Shown here: positions 24,961 through 37,208 of the stretch, piece after piece
How the letters are laid out: each line of letters starts with the position of its first letter
Position numbering within the stretch: the first letter of the stretch is position 1
Assembly (NCBI RefSeq): GCF_019703515.2
Contig: NC_059356.1
Coordinates: forward strand, 25,287,197-25,351,196
Source of the DNA: Myxocyprinus asiaticus
Taxonomy: Eukaryota; Chordata; Actinopteri; Cypriniformes; Catostomidae
Reading direction: 5' to 3'
DNA length: 64,000 bases
Translations under genes and position numbers: made by a program
The notes under the pieces: generated by a model
Database searches by the model: none
What the model was told of the DNA's origin: nothing
What the model saw: only the letters and a program-made list of their open reading frames with translations

Positions 24961-27900
24961 TGTTTTTTGTTTTGTTTTTTACAGCAGATATAGGTGTGTT
25001 ACCTGAGGTCATTATGTTTATCTTACTCCTCTTGAGTCCCTTTTTTAAGAAATCATTGCAGTGGTTTGCAAAATGTGTAACACACCTCACTGTGAGCTTT
25101 TAACTGAGGAAAAACTCATCACATAGTGCTAGCCTACACAGAAACCAGACCTTTTCCTCCATAGCAAACCCACACAATCTTTAACATCCTGCCTTATGCA
25201 CTGAATCTCAGCAGGATAGGGCTGATGCATGCCGGGTATACAGCCTCAGTAATTTGGGAATGATCAATGAAGCTTCTCTAGTAGTGGCAGCAGTGCTGTT
25301 GGAAATAGATTAGCTATCAGTGTAAGAGGAGAGGCAGACTCACCTGAGGGCTCTGGATCCCTTGAGGAGACATACTCACAGCCGATGGTACTTGAGAAAT
25401 GAATGGCAGGAAACCTGTTTGCATGCTAATATGCTGTTATGAAGAGTGATGTTGAGGGTTTGTTTGGCTTTGTGTAGTGCAGAGCAGAGAGTTCAGAGGA
25501 AAATAGTGGGTACGTCAAAACAGCTTTAATTCAAAATGTGTTCTGTCCTGTGTGGTATGAATGTGTTTGTGTGTGTTGAAAGTAACAGTGTTGAAGGGAT
25601 TGTGTGGGTGCGCTGTGCTAATTCTTGTGCACATTTGTAGGAAGAGATAGATGATGCTTGTTGCCTAGCAACTCCATTAAAGCCCTACAAAAGAAGCAAG
25701 AAAAGAAAGAAGCTTAAAATATTGCTGTAGTTTTGCATACTACAATGTTGAAACCTTGAAATCCCTCACGGCCTAACTTCTCTTTGTTCTCTAAAGAGAT
25801 ATTTAAACAAATGACAAAAAAAAGTTGTCATTATTTACTCACAATCATATTTCAGACTTCTGTGGAACAAAAAAGGAGATGGAATGACATGAGGACGAGT
25901 GAATTTAGACAGAATGTTTCATTTTTGGGTGAACTATCAGTCAAAAATGGATTGTAGATATGAGGCAAGTTTGATATAAAACTTGTGAAATGGAGATTGT
26001 ATATTGGTTACAGGAAGGTGATGTCCCAGAATAACTCCACGGTAGGAACACAAGATGTTCTCCTTTGTTTTACCTGGAACGGAAACGGCTCCACAGGAAG
26101 TTCAGGAAGCAGGAAAAAAAGGGGTCAAAATGGATCAAAAGCTGCTTACCACCACACAGCAGTCAAGCTGTGCTCCACCACTGAGGAGCAAACTGCTGTT
26201 TACATGCTCATGCTCCATCATCACGTCCCCTATCTGAGAGGAATTTTTCAGACCAGACCAGACCAGAGGAGATATTTTTGGGAGCGAGATGAAGAGAGTG
26301 GTTGAGAAGGAGGTCCAGGGTTACACACAGAGAAATTAAAACTGCTCAAAACAAAACCCCTTTCAACTCTCCTGATAATACAGTTATAGCACATGTTAAT
26401 GAGACACCCAGCTGGAAAGTTCAGGTTAAGCTGGTACAGTAGCTGTGTTTTGGTTGGTAGTTACTAGCTGGTCGACAAGCAACCATGTTCCAAAAACTTC
26501 CAGCTTAGACTACCTCGACACTAATGCATTTTAGTTCAAAAACTCTTTCATTTCTAACAGCTGCAAAGAAAACTATTATCAGCTCTTGGTTCCCACCTAA
26601 TTCCTTATCAAAAAGGCAATGGTTGTCATACTTTATAGACATTGTTTGTCTTGAACATTCTGCTGCTTTAATAAACAAAGCTAAAACAATGTGTAAACTA
26701 GCTTTAACTGTTGAGAACGCTGCCATATTGGTGCTTTTTACATGACATCATGACTGTCAAGTTGGAGCTTTCATAGAATTCTGGTTTTGCAACTTGCAAA
26801 AGCTAGATTTTCCAGCAGGGAAAGAACAGAGAGAAAGAGAAACACATAGCAGAAGCGCTAGGGATTGGAGACAAATAAATTAAGTTATTTCTGTTTTTAT
26901 ATGCTCCTTAAAAGACCAGCATGATTTTCCATTGGTTTAGTGCTGGTCTAGCAGATAGACCAGAGTAGTAATGCACTTTATCAGCAAAACTTAGCTGGTG
27001 AAGTTGGTCAACCGGCACAATGTTTCCAGTGAAGCCTGCTGACCAAGGTAGTCTTGCTGGTGGGGACGCCAGTACACTAGACCACCATAGACCTATCAAA
27101 ACACATAATATAATATACATTCCTTTTTCAGCAGGAGCTTTAAGGTTTAGGGCTCTTTTCAATGAAATCAATAACAAAGTTTGGTAAAGGTGTGGATCAA
27201 TTGTGTTTGATTGAAGTGTTTGAGATGGTGGAGCAAGACGGAGCAGCTGGCTGGGGAGCAGTCGGTGAGAGCCGCCCCACCAACCACTAGCCAAGCAAAA
27301 AGGCAAAGCAATGGAACAGGGCCAAGCCTTAACTAATCACTTTCCATCCAGTCTGCCAGCACCATGGAGACTCAAACGTTTCTATTAGCCACCTGCCAGC
27401 CCTGGTGGCACAAGCCGCAATATAAGGATTGGTGGATCGGTTTTGCCACAGATCTGTTGGCAATGGGTGTTGAGGGTGATCACAATCAGGCCAGTTCACA
27501 TTTATGGAATGGGAACTGCTTTCAAGATACTATGACACTTGGAGCCATTCCCTGCCTGGGCTGGAGCCTATGATTCCTGCCTACTTCTGTTCGTTTGGTC
27601 TGCTGTTAGTGTTTGGCTGATTAGATTGGAGGAAGACTAAAGGATAGTCAATGTACCACATCTCATAGTACCATTTCCTTTCTGATAGAGATGTGCAAAA
27701 CTACATATTTTCAAATTCGCCTAGTTGGTGGCTTGCCTGAACGACTAGTCGACTAATTGGTCTTAAGAAAGCTCTGTGTAATTACACTTGGCACGCTGTC
27801 TTAAAAATGTAATGCTCGTGGTGGGCTGCTCAGAAAACAGTGTAAAATGCAACACCAAAAGTCTGTCTGATTATGTATGGCTGTAGCGACTCGGGATGAA

Positions 27901-30423
27901 TTTGAGGGTTTGACTGTGCTAACTTTATAAAACACAGCACACCGTCAGCACTCTAATTAAAGCATTGTTGCTAAAAATTATTTATAAAAAGTATATATAC
28001 TGTATATAAGAAAAATCTATATTGCCCTCACTAAATGACAAGTCAGTATTGTTCTTATTCGTTCTCAACCTATTTTCTTATTCATTCTCACTCTTACTCA
28101 TCTTACTCATGAATGAACAGGGGAATGTTTTATGTTCACACTGCAGGGCCCTGCATGTCTAAGTATGTAAAGATGGGTGTCATTATAGCTCATGCAGGGA
28201 CCAGCAATGTCTTTATTGGAGTGCGTATGTGTGCTATGAAGCACAGACCTCAGCAGCCAGAGTGAATGAAGGGATCTTATTGTGTACATTCTGGGAAAGC
28301 CCCAAAGTAACAGTTCTGGAGGTGTGGACATTTTCCTGCTACTACTGTAACAAGCAGAGAGTTTGACTGCAGGAAAGGAGCTTTGATGTAAACCTTCCCT
28401 TCATGATAAAACCAAGGTTTGCATGTGAAATGGGGTATGAAAGAGTGTTGTTGCTAAATTTAGTTTCACCACTGTCTACTTTCCCAGTAGGCCATTTTGC
28501 TCAGCTCTGCTGAACCCCAGACAAACCTATCAATACCTTTGAGCCAATATAAATGCAGCTTTATAATCTACCTTTTTGGCTTTTTAGCATCTTTTTTCAC
28601 TGAAAGAGTTGAGTGCTTGTTAGTGTTGTTTTGTTTGTGCTTGAAAAGTTAGGCCTCTTTGTAAGCAATTAAGACTTGCAGAAGTTTACAGCTGTTTTTG
28701 TGTACATGAGAGGGGACTCTGAGGTATTGGCTAAACTGTTGATTAAAAGCTAAGTCTGTTTTCAGTCTAGTGCCTATTAATTACATTATGTAAAATAAAG
28801 GTGGCACATGTGTTGATGGAACCATCAATATGAATATTAAATACTACATTAGCAACTGTTTCTGATATATGTGATATGTCTGCATGTCCTCCGTATTGAA
28901 AAGGTCACAATTAGCTGTAGATACATGAAAGTGAATTTTAAAAAGCAGTCTGCAACAGTCCTTTCCAACCGATTTTCACACAGTTTGATTTGTCATAAAT
29001 GTGGGACAATTCTGCATATTGCAGATGATATAAAATACAAATTTAAACAGACTCTTTGTGAAATATTTTTGTAAATGTTATTGATCATCATAGCACAGCC
29101 TGATTACTCTAAGCTAATTAAAGCAGTGGAAATATTGATCTTAAAGCAATAGAGATAGAGACGGTCATAAAGCGTGAAATAAATCTAGATCCAAAACCAT
29201 TTTAAAAACATCCATAATATATTTGTGTATTCATACTGTATAACTACGATACCAGTCATCATTGAATGTTTCTTTGTTTCATGTAAGTATATCATATCAT
29301 AATATTGTTGTGGGTTGAAGGAAACTGCAAAATGTTATGGAGGAGCAGAATAAAAGAGGTTCACAACAATACAGTCCTAAGGAATACAAAATTATTCTTC
29401 AAATCAGAGAGTATTCATTACATTTAACTATGTGTGAGGGATCTCTTCCAGACAACACTTTTATTTTGAACTTTCAGACTTTCTAAAAACAAGAAAAGCA
29501 TGACAACTCTCTGTTTAATGAATTGTGATGCCCTTTTATTTTTTAATGTGATGCCATTTATTTATTTATTGTTTATTTATTCTCTGATGTAATTTGTTTT
29601 AGACTATTTATCTGGTTATAATCGTTTGTAATGTTGTGAATCTTCAATAAAAAGTTTAAAAAAAAAAAAACATACAGTACTAGCTGGCAGGGGTGTAAAG
29701 TACTCAGAAATTATACTTAAGTGAAAGTATGGATACTCAGATATTAAAAAACTAACTTTTTTCCTAGCTAGAATGAAATCAAGAGAGGAGATTGTGTGAG
29801 AGAGGATGTTGTTGAATTTAATTGGTTTGTTAAATTGCCTTTTTACTGTCTCTGACAACTGTCATATTTCTCCCCCAGTGGCATTCGCAACCTGGTAAAA
29901 GAATCATGTTACAATAACTACATTTTTGAAAAATTATTTTCATGTGGCCTGTTGTACATAACACAGAAATTTCCTGGTGGAATGAACACTAGGTAAAACA
30001 GATCACGAGTAAAACAGCAGTACATAAACACATGGGGCCCAGAGTGATTTTTCCAGCCCTTTTCCTCACTCTTACTATAGTGTGTGACTCATTTTAACGT
30101 TTGCATTTCATAATCAACTACATTTGTACAAGCTTGTTCGAGTGTGATCAAATTGCACGTTCTCAACTGATAGACCATTACACTTGTGATGTAAAGGACC
30201 AGGGTCCAAAAGAGCATGCAAGTCGACACGTGAACCCGAAGTGTCATAGAAGCACCACAAAATTACATTTTTCTAACACTATCGGTTAGGTTTAGGTTTA
30301 AGGTTTAGTGTAGGGAGGTCAGTTTTGTTGATTTAAAACTCAATAAAATATTAACCTTTAAAACCTCATCTGTGCAGGAGAACATTTCACTCGCTTTTAG
30401 CGCCACACACACACATATATATA
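24961..30423. other. Long intronic stretch, few identifiable elements
   Basis: No host exon is recognised. It holds a foldback MITE (25,816-25,941), GCTGGT-type repeats near 26,410-26,510 and 26,925-27,060, and a hAT-looking remnant near 27,690-27,780 (CTAGTTGGTGGCTTGCCTGA). A 106-codon plus-strand frame at 25,985-26,305 has no known domain. Confidence 0.5.
25816..25941. repeat. Foldback MITE, degenerate copy
   Basis: TTATTTACTCACAATCATAT, TTCTGTGGAACAAAAAAGGA and TTTTTGGGTGAACTATCA match the inner and right parts of the MITE at 21,615-21,817. The left terminus is degraded. Confidence 0.6.
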
Positions 30424-30425
30424 TA

Positions 30426-31268
30426 CACTGATCAGCCACAACATTAAAACCACCTGCCTAACATTATGTAGGTCCACCTCGTGCCGCCAAAACAGCGCCA
30501 ACCTGCATCTGAGAATAGCATTCTGAGATGCTATTCTTCTCACCACAATTGTACAGAGCAGTTATCTGAGTTACCGTAGACTTTGTCAGTTTGAACCGGT
30601 CTGGCCATTCTCTGCTGACCTCTCTCATCAACAAGGCGTTTCCGTCCACAGAACTGCCGCTCACTGGATGTTTTTTGTTTTTGGCACCATTCTGAGTAAA
30701 TTCTAGAGACTGTTGTGCGTGAAAATCCCAGGAGATCAGCAGTTACAGAAATACTCAAACCAGCCCATCTGGCACCAACAATCATCCATGCGATTATCTA
30801 ATCAGCCAGTCGTGTGGCAGCAGTGCATAAAATAATGTAGATACGGGTCAGGCGCTTCAGTTCATGTTCACATCAACCATCAGAATGGGGAAAAAATTTG
30901 ATCTCAGTGATTTGGACCATGGCATGATTGCTGGTGCCAGATGGGCTGGTTTGAGTATTTCTGTAACTGCTGATCTCCTGGGATTTTCACGCACAACAGT
31001 CTCTAGAATTTACTCAGAATGGTGCCAAAAACAAAAAACATCCAGTGAGTGGCAGTTCTGCAGGGAAACTCCTTGTTGATGAGAGAGGTCAACAGAGAAT
31101 GGCCAGACTGGTTTGAACTGACAAAGTCTACGGTAACTCAGGTAACCACTCTGTACAGATGTGGTGAGAAGAATAGCATCTCAGAATGTGGGCTGGCACT
31201 GTTATGGCGGCACGAGGGGGACCTACACAATATTAGGCAGGTGGTTTTAATGTTGTGGCTGATCGGTG
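30426..31268. mobile_element. Palindromic Tc1 derivative (third family)
   Basis: Both ends carry the TIR CACTGATCAGCCACAACATT and TA flanks (30,424-30,425 and 31,269-31,270). The left arm, about 30,426-30,787, is an inverted copy of the right arm, about 30,925-31,268. The roughly 140-base loop holds the normal 5' leader and the transposase start (MGKKFDLSDLDHGM on plus). Each arm encodes the transposase N-terminal helix-turn-helix (RWAGLSISVTADLLGFSRTT): plus on the right, minus on the left. The catalytic domain is absent. It looks like a 3'-deleted Tc1 with one end duplicated in inverse order. Confidence 0.88.
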
Positions 31269-31270
31269 TA

Positions 31271-32154
31271 TATTATGGTACTGAATGATTACTGTATGTA
31301 TGTGCTGTACTATGGTATTTACATGATACTCAGAATTTCTTAAAAGAATACCATGGTATTACCATGGTGCTTTGTCCTAAAAACTGTGGCAAAACTATGG
31401 TCCTTTTTGATACTCTTTATTTTTGTTGGTGTTATATCAAATTTTTCTAGGCTAAACCCTGAAACTGTCAAATGGTGTGACGTGAAATATTGTCTCACCT
31501 TATGATTTCATTGGAGTTAGGTCAGTGTGTTTTTAGGTCATTTGTTGTGTACACTACATATGTGAGGCCCAGCTGTTAGTCACTTTGTTGTGGTTGACTG
31601 CTAAAGTTTCTCCAGATGTCACACAAATATGGTTTCCTCATGCCCATGGCTACCATACACACACTCTGTCACAGTGCACAGTTCGTGTGTACTATTCTTT
31701 TGTTTGTAAACATGGTCTGTCGACTTAATACTAATGTGGTGGTTTAAATGAAATTATTCCCCCTTAACATACTGTGCTAGTGTCACAGTCTGTTCAGCTG
31801 TGGTTGAATATATTCAGTTCTAGTATTGAGAGGATCACTTCAATTCTGAGGTTTAAATGTTGCACCCAACTCAGGCTGTGTAGTGCTAATGGCACAATAT
31901 TGGCACTTTTAAATTGCAACCCTCACAAAACAGTAACATGGTATTAACAGTTTTTTTTTTTTTGGGTGTGTTACTGTGGTAATACCATGTTTTTTGGACA
32001 CTTCCACAATGGCAATGCCACAGTATTCTTTGAGGTACATTGGAAACCATTAACGACTCCATGAAATTGTTTGACGATTGCGGCTTTCTTTCCTGTGTTG
32101 ACATATTTACTGTTAAAACAGCAAGTAGGGACGGGACAAATCAAGTCTTTGTTC

Positions 32155-32214
<60 letters not shown>

Positions 32215-32634
32215 CCAAAAGGCTTTAGTTACATCACAGCTATGAACCTTGATTTTCTAGTCAATTGCAGGTGGTATCAGGAGGCACAACATTCTTATTT
32301 TAGAGAGCATTTTGTTGGATAAAAATCTGTATTTCGGATTTCGGATCCCGCATTGAAACCAGGAAGTAATCGCATTCACACAATCAGTGACAAGTGCAAT
32401 TCAAGAGTTACACTTTTCCCTATAAAGTTACACTTCACTGATGGTTAGGTTAAGGTTTGGGGTTTGGTTTGGGGGTTTCAGTTTATAAAATATGCATTCT
32501 TCTTCAATGTATTACAGCCTGTACAGCTGAAAAGAACTCGCTTTTGGTGCTCCTCCATGGACATTTTCCCCAGAACATGAAGCACACACGTGATCATTTG
32601 CCCAACAATACTTACCAATATCACTGTGAGATCT
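31271..32634. other. Intronic DNA with ACCATGG repeats
   Basis: ACCATGGTATTACCATGG-type palindromes occur near 31,345-31,370 and 31,935-32,035; a (TA)n tract is at 32,158-32,210. No gene is recognised. Confidence 0.5.
32158..32210. repeat. (TA)n microsatellite
   Basis: About 26 perfect TA dinucleotides. Confidence 0.98.
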
Positions 32635-32639
32635 GTCAC

Positions 32640-32975
32640 TGTAACAATTAAGGAAAGGAGGAAGCTGGGACCGGGTTGACAAAGCACACAGACATTTACT
32701 GTCGAAGACTTTTCAGCATTCCACAATAAGACTTTTCAGCTGTACATTCAACATATGTGCTGCTTTTCAGCACCCGCACTTCTGACACGCAGACCCACAC
32801 AGACAGCTTCACGTGTCTCTCTCTCCCGTCTGCCACTGTCTCTTGTCCTTAAGTACTCCCGCCACTCCACGCTGGAATGCGAGACCGGTGTGGCACGCAG
32901 GTGAAAGTCATTCGCCACTTATCTTCCTGGCCTCGCTCTGCCCAGACGCCGCTTGGCTCCACCCTGCTCACCACA
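32640..32975 (-). repeat. Solo LTR 1
   Basis: A 336-bp segment starting TGTAACAATTAAGG and ending CTGCTCACCACA. It is flanked by a perfect 5-bp duplication GTCAC (32,635-32,639 and 32,976-32,980). There is no internal region, so it was probably left by recombination between two LTRs. The layout (TGTAA start, GGAGGAAGC motif, T-rich pyrimidine middle, CCACA end) resembles solo LTR 2 at 41,693. Minus orientation is inferred from that similarity. No protein homology exists to name the family. Confidence 0.75.
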
Positions 32976-32980
32976 GTCAC

Positions 32981-33559
32981 ATTCCAGGAAAGCTTGAGAT
33001 CATTTGAGGATGTTTCTCAGACATTTTATGATCTATTATGATTAAGAGAACACATGCAGGTATATAAGATGCATTATTGTTGTAAATCATTTGTCTTACT
33101 GTGGCTTCCTTCATCTGGTATCCAGATCTCTCTGATCTGTGTCTGAAATTTGAACAACTGCATCTCTCTCTACAAAGCCTCTAGACAAAAGATGTGGCCC
33201 TGTTTCTCAGAGCTTTCCAGTGACCCCTCACCCCATCTTTTCTGTGTATCACCCACATACTCTTCACTGCTGTTCCACTTTGGATGGACTGCAGAGAGCG
33301 ATGAGTCACAGAGAAGCTTCTTTTTCAACTACACCTCATAATTCTGTCTGGAACAGTGGATATGTAGAATCAGTCATGGCTGGGCAACATTCAGTGTTTC
33401 TCCTCTTGTTAGTCTGTAGTGCTGTAGTAGCTGCTTTGATTTTTCCTTTAGAGTATCTGTCTCTTTTGTCCATTCCAATATTTTAGCACTGTGGAACAAA
33501 AGAGTGTTTGTCAGAGTCTTCTACAGCAGTGTTTTCAGGCCTGGTGATTTCATGGAAAT
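32981..33559. other. Non-coding stretch
   Basis: No gene or transposon terminus is recognised. Open frames around 33,150-33,490 have no domain and no supporting splice signals. Confidence 0.5.
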
Positions 33560-34290
33560 AAAATGTATACTTCACCCAGAATTGAACATCATCATCATTT
33601 ACTCACCCTCTTGTTGTTTCAGAACTGTATGACATTTGGGGGGCCTGGGTAGCTCAGTGAGTAAAGACGCTGTCTACCACCCCTGGAGTTTGCGAACTCG
33701 AATCCCAGGGCATGCTAAGTGACTCCAGCCAGGTCTCCTAAGCAACCAAATTGGCCCGGTTACTAGGGAGGGTAGAGTCACATGGGGTAACCTCCTCATG
33801 GTCGCTATAATGTGGTTTGCTCTCGGTGGGGCGCGTGGTGAGTTGTGCGTGGATCCCACGGTGGATGGCATGAAGACTCCACATGCGCTATGTCTCCACG
33901 GTAACGCCATGTGATAAGATGCGCAGATTGACGGTCTCAGATGTGGAGGCAACTGAGGTTCATCCTCCACCACCCGGATTAAGGCGAGTCACTGGGAACT
34001 TGTGCATTTGGTGCATTGGGAATTGGGCATTCCAAATTGGGGAAATAAAATGTATGGGAGAAATGGGAGAAAACAAAAAAACTGTATGACATTCTTTCTT
34101 CTGTGGAACACAAAAGGAGAAGTTATACTGAACATTAGCCATCATTCACTTTCATTGCATTTTTTTTCCATACAGTCAAAGTGAATGGTGACCAAGGTGT
34201 TCCACAGAAGAAAGTCAAATGGGTTTGGAACAACATATGGGTGAGTAAATGATGACAGAATTTTAATTTTTGGGTGAACTGTCCCATTAA
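33560..34290. mobile_element. Foldback MITE interrupted by a SINE
   Basis: Left half 33,560-33,636 (TTCACCCAGAATTGAACATC, TTTACTCACCCTCTTGTTGT) and right half 34,080-34,290 (TTCTTCTGTGGAACACAAAA, GTGAGTAAATGATGACAGAA, TTTTTGGGTGAACTGTCCC) are the two sides of one foldback MITE. They are separated by the SINE at 33,637-34,079. Confidence 0.75.
33637..34079 (+). repeat. tRNA-derived SINE, copy 2
   Basis: Starts GGGGGGCCTGGGTAGCTCAG (A box) with a B box (AACTCGAATCCC) near 33,695-33,706. It is about 443 bases and ends in an A-rich tail (AGAAAACAAAAA). A perfect 14-bp target duplication AACTGTATGACATT lies at 33,623-33,636 and 34,080-34,093. It is the same family as 1,290-1,696. Its B box has one change from GGTTCGAATCC, so Pol III activity is doubtful. 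Confidence 0.9.
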
Positions 34291-34980
34291 TTAATTCAGT
34301 TCAGGTCACTTGAGATGTGAAAGCACTCTTGTAATTTGTGAGGAATGTGTGCAGGTTTCACAGCTGTTGTTTACCTCACATAGAATCTAATAGTACATGC
34401 TGAGATTCTGCTTGAGTCCTGTTTGTTGTGCTTCATTAAAGGCTCTTTTTTAAAAGACAAGAAACTCCACCTCTCGTCCCCAGAGCAAACATCTCCAGGC
34501 TCCAATGTTTTAATACAACAAAGCTACCTGGTTCTGTCTCTGCTCGGAGTGAGTCAGTGTGATGTAATCTTCTGTTTCACTTTGAGGACCAGATTTCACT
34601 GACCGATATTTTCCCTCAGTACCTTGTGGGTTAACTGTAGGCACTATAAAAAGATCTAAAGGAAGTAGCTACACAGCATTTCTGAGAGATATTATGGCAG
34701 ACTTTTGGTCTGCACAATTAATATACTACTGTATGTTAATTGATATTAATTGCTGCACAATTACTATGTGCATAAAAGCTGAAGCTGATGTTTATTATTA
34801 TATTGCTTAATTGTACAGCTTTAAAATTGTTTAATATACAGCTCTCTTATTAATTGAATTGTCTTAGAGGGATGATAAACAGTCAATGCCACATCAGTCT
34901 CATCCTGCCTATTGTGAATCAAAAGACCTCGTGAAGGATATTTAGAAAACACTGCAATCTATAGAAGTATATATTCATGA
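34291..34980. other. Non-coding spacer
   Basis: About 690 AT-rich bases with no recognisable feature. Confidence 0.5.
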
Positions 34981-34982
34981 TA

Positions 34983-36590
34983 CAGTTGTGCTCAAAAGTT
35001 TGCATACCCTGGCAGAAATTGTGAAATTTTGACATTGATTTGGAAAATATGACTGATCATGCAAAAACACTGTCTTTTATTTAAGGATAGTGAACATATG
35101 AAGCTATTTATTATCACATAGTTGTTTGGCTCCTTTTTAAATCATAATGATAACAGAAATCACCCAAATGGCCCTGATCAAAAGTTGACATACCCTTGAA
35201 TGTTTGGCCTTGTTACAGACACACAAGGTGACACACACAGGTTTAAATGGCAATTAAAGTTTAATTTCCCACACCTGTGGCTTTTTAAATTGCAATTAGT
35301 GTCTGTGTATAAATAGTCAATGAGTTTGTTAGCCCTCACATGGATGCACTGAGCAGGCTAGATACTGAGCCATGGGGAGCAGAAAAGAACTGTCAAAAGA
35401 CCTGCATAACAAGGTAATGGAAATTTATAAAGATTGAAAAGGATATAAAAAGATATCCAAAGCCTTGATAATGCCAGTCAGTACTGTTCAATCACTTATT
35501 AAGAAGTGGAAAATTCGGGGATCTCTTGATACCAAGCCAAAGTCAGGTAGACCAAGAAAGATTTCAGCCACAACTGCCAGAAGAATTGTTTGGGATACAA
35601 AGAAAAACCCACAGGTAACCTCAGGAGAAATACAGGCTGCTCTGGAAAAAGATGGTGTGGTTGTTTCAAGGAGCACAATATGACAATACTTGAAGAAAAA
35701 TGAGCTGCTTGGTTGAGTTGCCAGAAAGAAGGCTTTACTGCACCAGTGCCACAAAAAAGCCTGGTTGCAATATGCCCAACAACACCTTGACACGCCTTTG
35801 GAGTGACGAGACCAAAATAGAGCTTTATGGTCACAGCCATAAGCACTATGTCTGGAGAGGGGTCAACAAGGCCTATAGTGAAAAGAATACCATCCCCATT
35901 CTGAAGCATGGTGGTGGCTCACTGATGTTTTGGTGGTGTGTGAGCTCTAAAGACGTGGGGAATCTTGTGAAAATTGATGGCAAGATGAATGCAGACGTTA
36001 TCAGAAAATACTGGCAGACAATTTGCATTCTTCTGCATGAAAGCTGCACATGGGATGCTCTTGGACTTTCCAGCACAACAATGACCCTAAGCACAAGGCC
36101 AAGTTGACCCTCCAGTGGTTACAGCAGAAAAAGGTGAAGGTTCTGGAGTGGCCATCACATTCTCCTGACCTTTTTATCATCAAGCCACTCTGGGGAGATC
36201 TCAAATGTGTGATTCATGCAAGATGACCAAAGACGTTACATGACCTAGAGGCATTCTGCCAAGACGAATGGGCAGCTATACCACCTGCAAGAATTTGGGG
36301 CCTCATAGACAACTATTACAAAAGACTGTTTGCTGTCATTGATGCTAAAAGGGGCAATACACAGTATTAAGAACTAAGGGTATGCAGACTTTTGAACAGG
36401 GGTCATTTCATTTCTTTCTTTGTTGCCATGTTTTGTTTTATGATTGTGCTATTCTGTTATAACCTACAGTTGAATATGAATCCCATAAGAAATAAAAGAA
36501 ATGTGTTTTGCCTGCTCACTCATGTTTTCTTTAAAAATGGTACATATATTACCAATTCTCCAAGGGTATGCAAACTTTTGAGCACAAATG
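34983..36590 (+). mobile_element. Full-length Tc1 element (fourth family), dead
   Basis: TA-flanked (34,981-34,982 and 36,591-36,592), with TIRs CAGTTGTGCTCAAAAGTTTG and the inverse at 36,554-36,590 (AGGGTATGCAAACTTTTGAG). Inner repeats of the terminal motif lie at about 35,180-35,195 (CAAAAGTTGACATACCC) and 36,378-36,398 (GGGTATGCAGACTTTTGAAC), an IR/DR arrangement. At 1,608 bp it is of normal length with one transposase gene, now mutated. Confidence 0.92.
35372..36370 (+). pseudogene. Tc1 transposase with lost catalytic glutamate
   Basis: From MGSRKELSKDLHNKVMEIYK to a TAA at 36,368-36,370, about 333 codons. It has a paired-like DNA-binding region (KISKALIMPVSTVQSLIKKW, then GRPRKISATTARR), a first DDE aspartate in LWSDETKIELYG, and a second near the DPKHKAKLTLQWL block. 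In-frame TGA occurs after about codon 21 (tryptophan expected) and after SRSTI near 35,681 (arginine expected); frameshifts lie near 35,700-35,790 and 36,075. The motif that should hold the third acidic residue reads SPDLFIIKPLW, with lysine (36,182-36,184) instead of glutamate. Confidence 0.9.
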
Positions 36591-36663
36591 TATATGGTGC
36601 TTGGCTTTATTTCCATGGTCACTCTGATAGGCTAACATGGAATAAGTATATGATAAGAAGAAG

Positions 36664-37208
36664 ATCTCAGCTTTGAAAGAGCATTCGACACTGTGAACAG
36701 GAATGTAATTTGGAGTGCATTGGAGACCCTAGGAGTTCCAGATGACATCATTGCTATCATCCGCAAATTATACAGAGAAGCGTAAAGTCAGGTATTCGGG
36801 CAGAGAAAGCGAGCTGTTTGAGATCCATAAAGGCATACGACAGGGGTGTGTGTTGTCACCCTTACTATTCCTTATTGTGCTCAACAATGTGAAAAAGCGC
36901 ACCAACGCCGAGGCACCCGGTGGCTTACAATGGCAATTGACATCTCGTTTGAATGACCTCACAAACGTGGACAAAGAATGTTTGATGGCTCATTCTTTCA
37001 AAGCCATCAAAGCTAAACTGGAACACCTTCAATACAATGCAATGAAAGTTGGACTGAAGCTTAACGTCAAGAAGACCTAACTGTTGTGGATAGGCACAAA
37101 TGACACCCAGCCGTTGCTCCTAGATGAGGTAGTCAACAAAGACGTTGAGGAATTCTGTTAACTCGGCCGCAAAGTGACCAAAAATGGGGGAACTGATGCT
37201 GATATTGG
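36664..37208 (+). pseudogene. LINE reverse transcriptase fragment 1
   Basis: Non-LTR RT blocks in order: FERAFDTVNRNVIWSALETL, GVPDDIIAIIRKLYREA followed by a TAA, then after a frameshift FEIHKGIRQGCVLSPLLFLI, GGLQWQLTSRLNDL, and AMKVGLKLNVKKT. The metal-binding box between them, where F/YADD is expected, reads TNVDK (36,961-36,975). The reading continues to GGTDADIG at 37,208, where a MITE interrupts it. It is 5'-truncated at about 36,660. The clade is not decided; the RLxDL(D)FADD context is shared by several LINE groups. Confidence 0.82.

Noticed and set aside
25985..26305. 106-codon frame (MSQNNSTVGTQDV...), possible exon
   Set aside because: No known domain, no convincing splice signals, and one frame of this size is expected by chance in 64 kb. 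Transcript data could overturn this.
27230..27600. Region that faintly resembles a retroelement gag start (LPALVAQAA in one frame)
   Set aside because: Too many stops, no second supporting motif, no LTR nearby.
33640..33720. Possible tRNA gene
   Set aside because: The A and B boxes belong to a SINE head: the sequence continues into a 440-base body with target duplications, and a second copy exists at 1,290-1,696.
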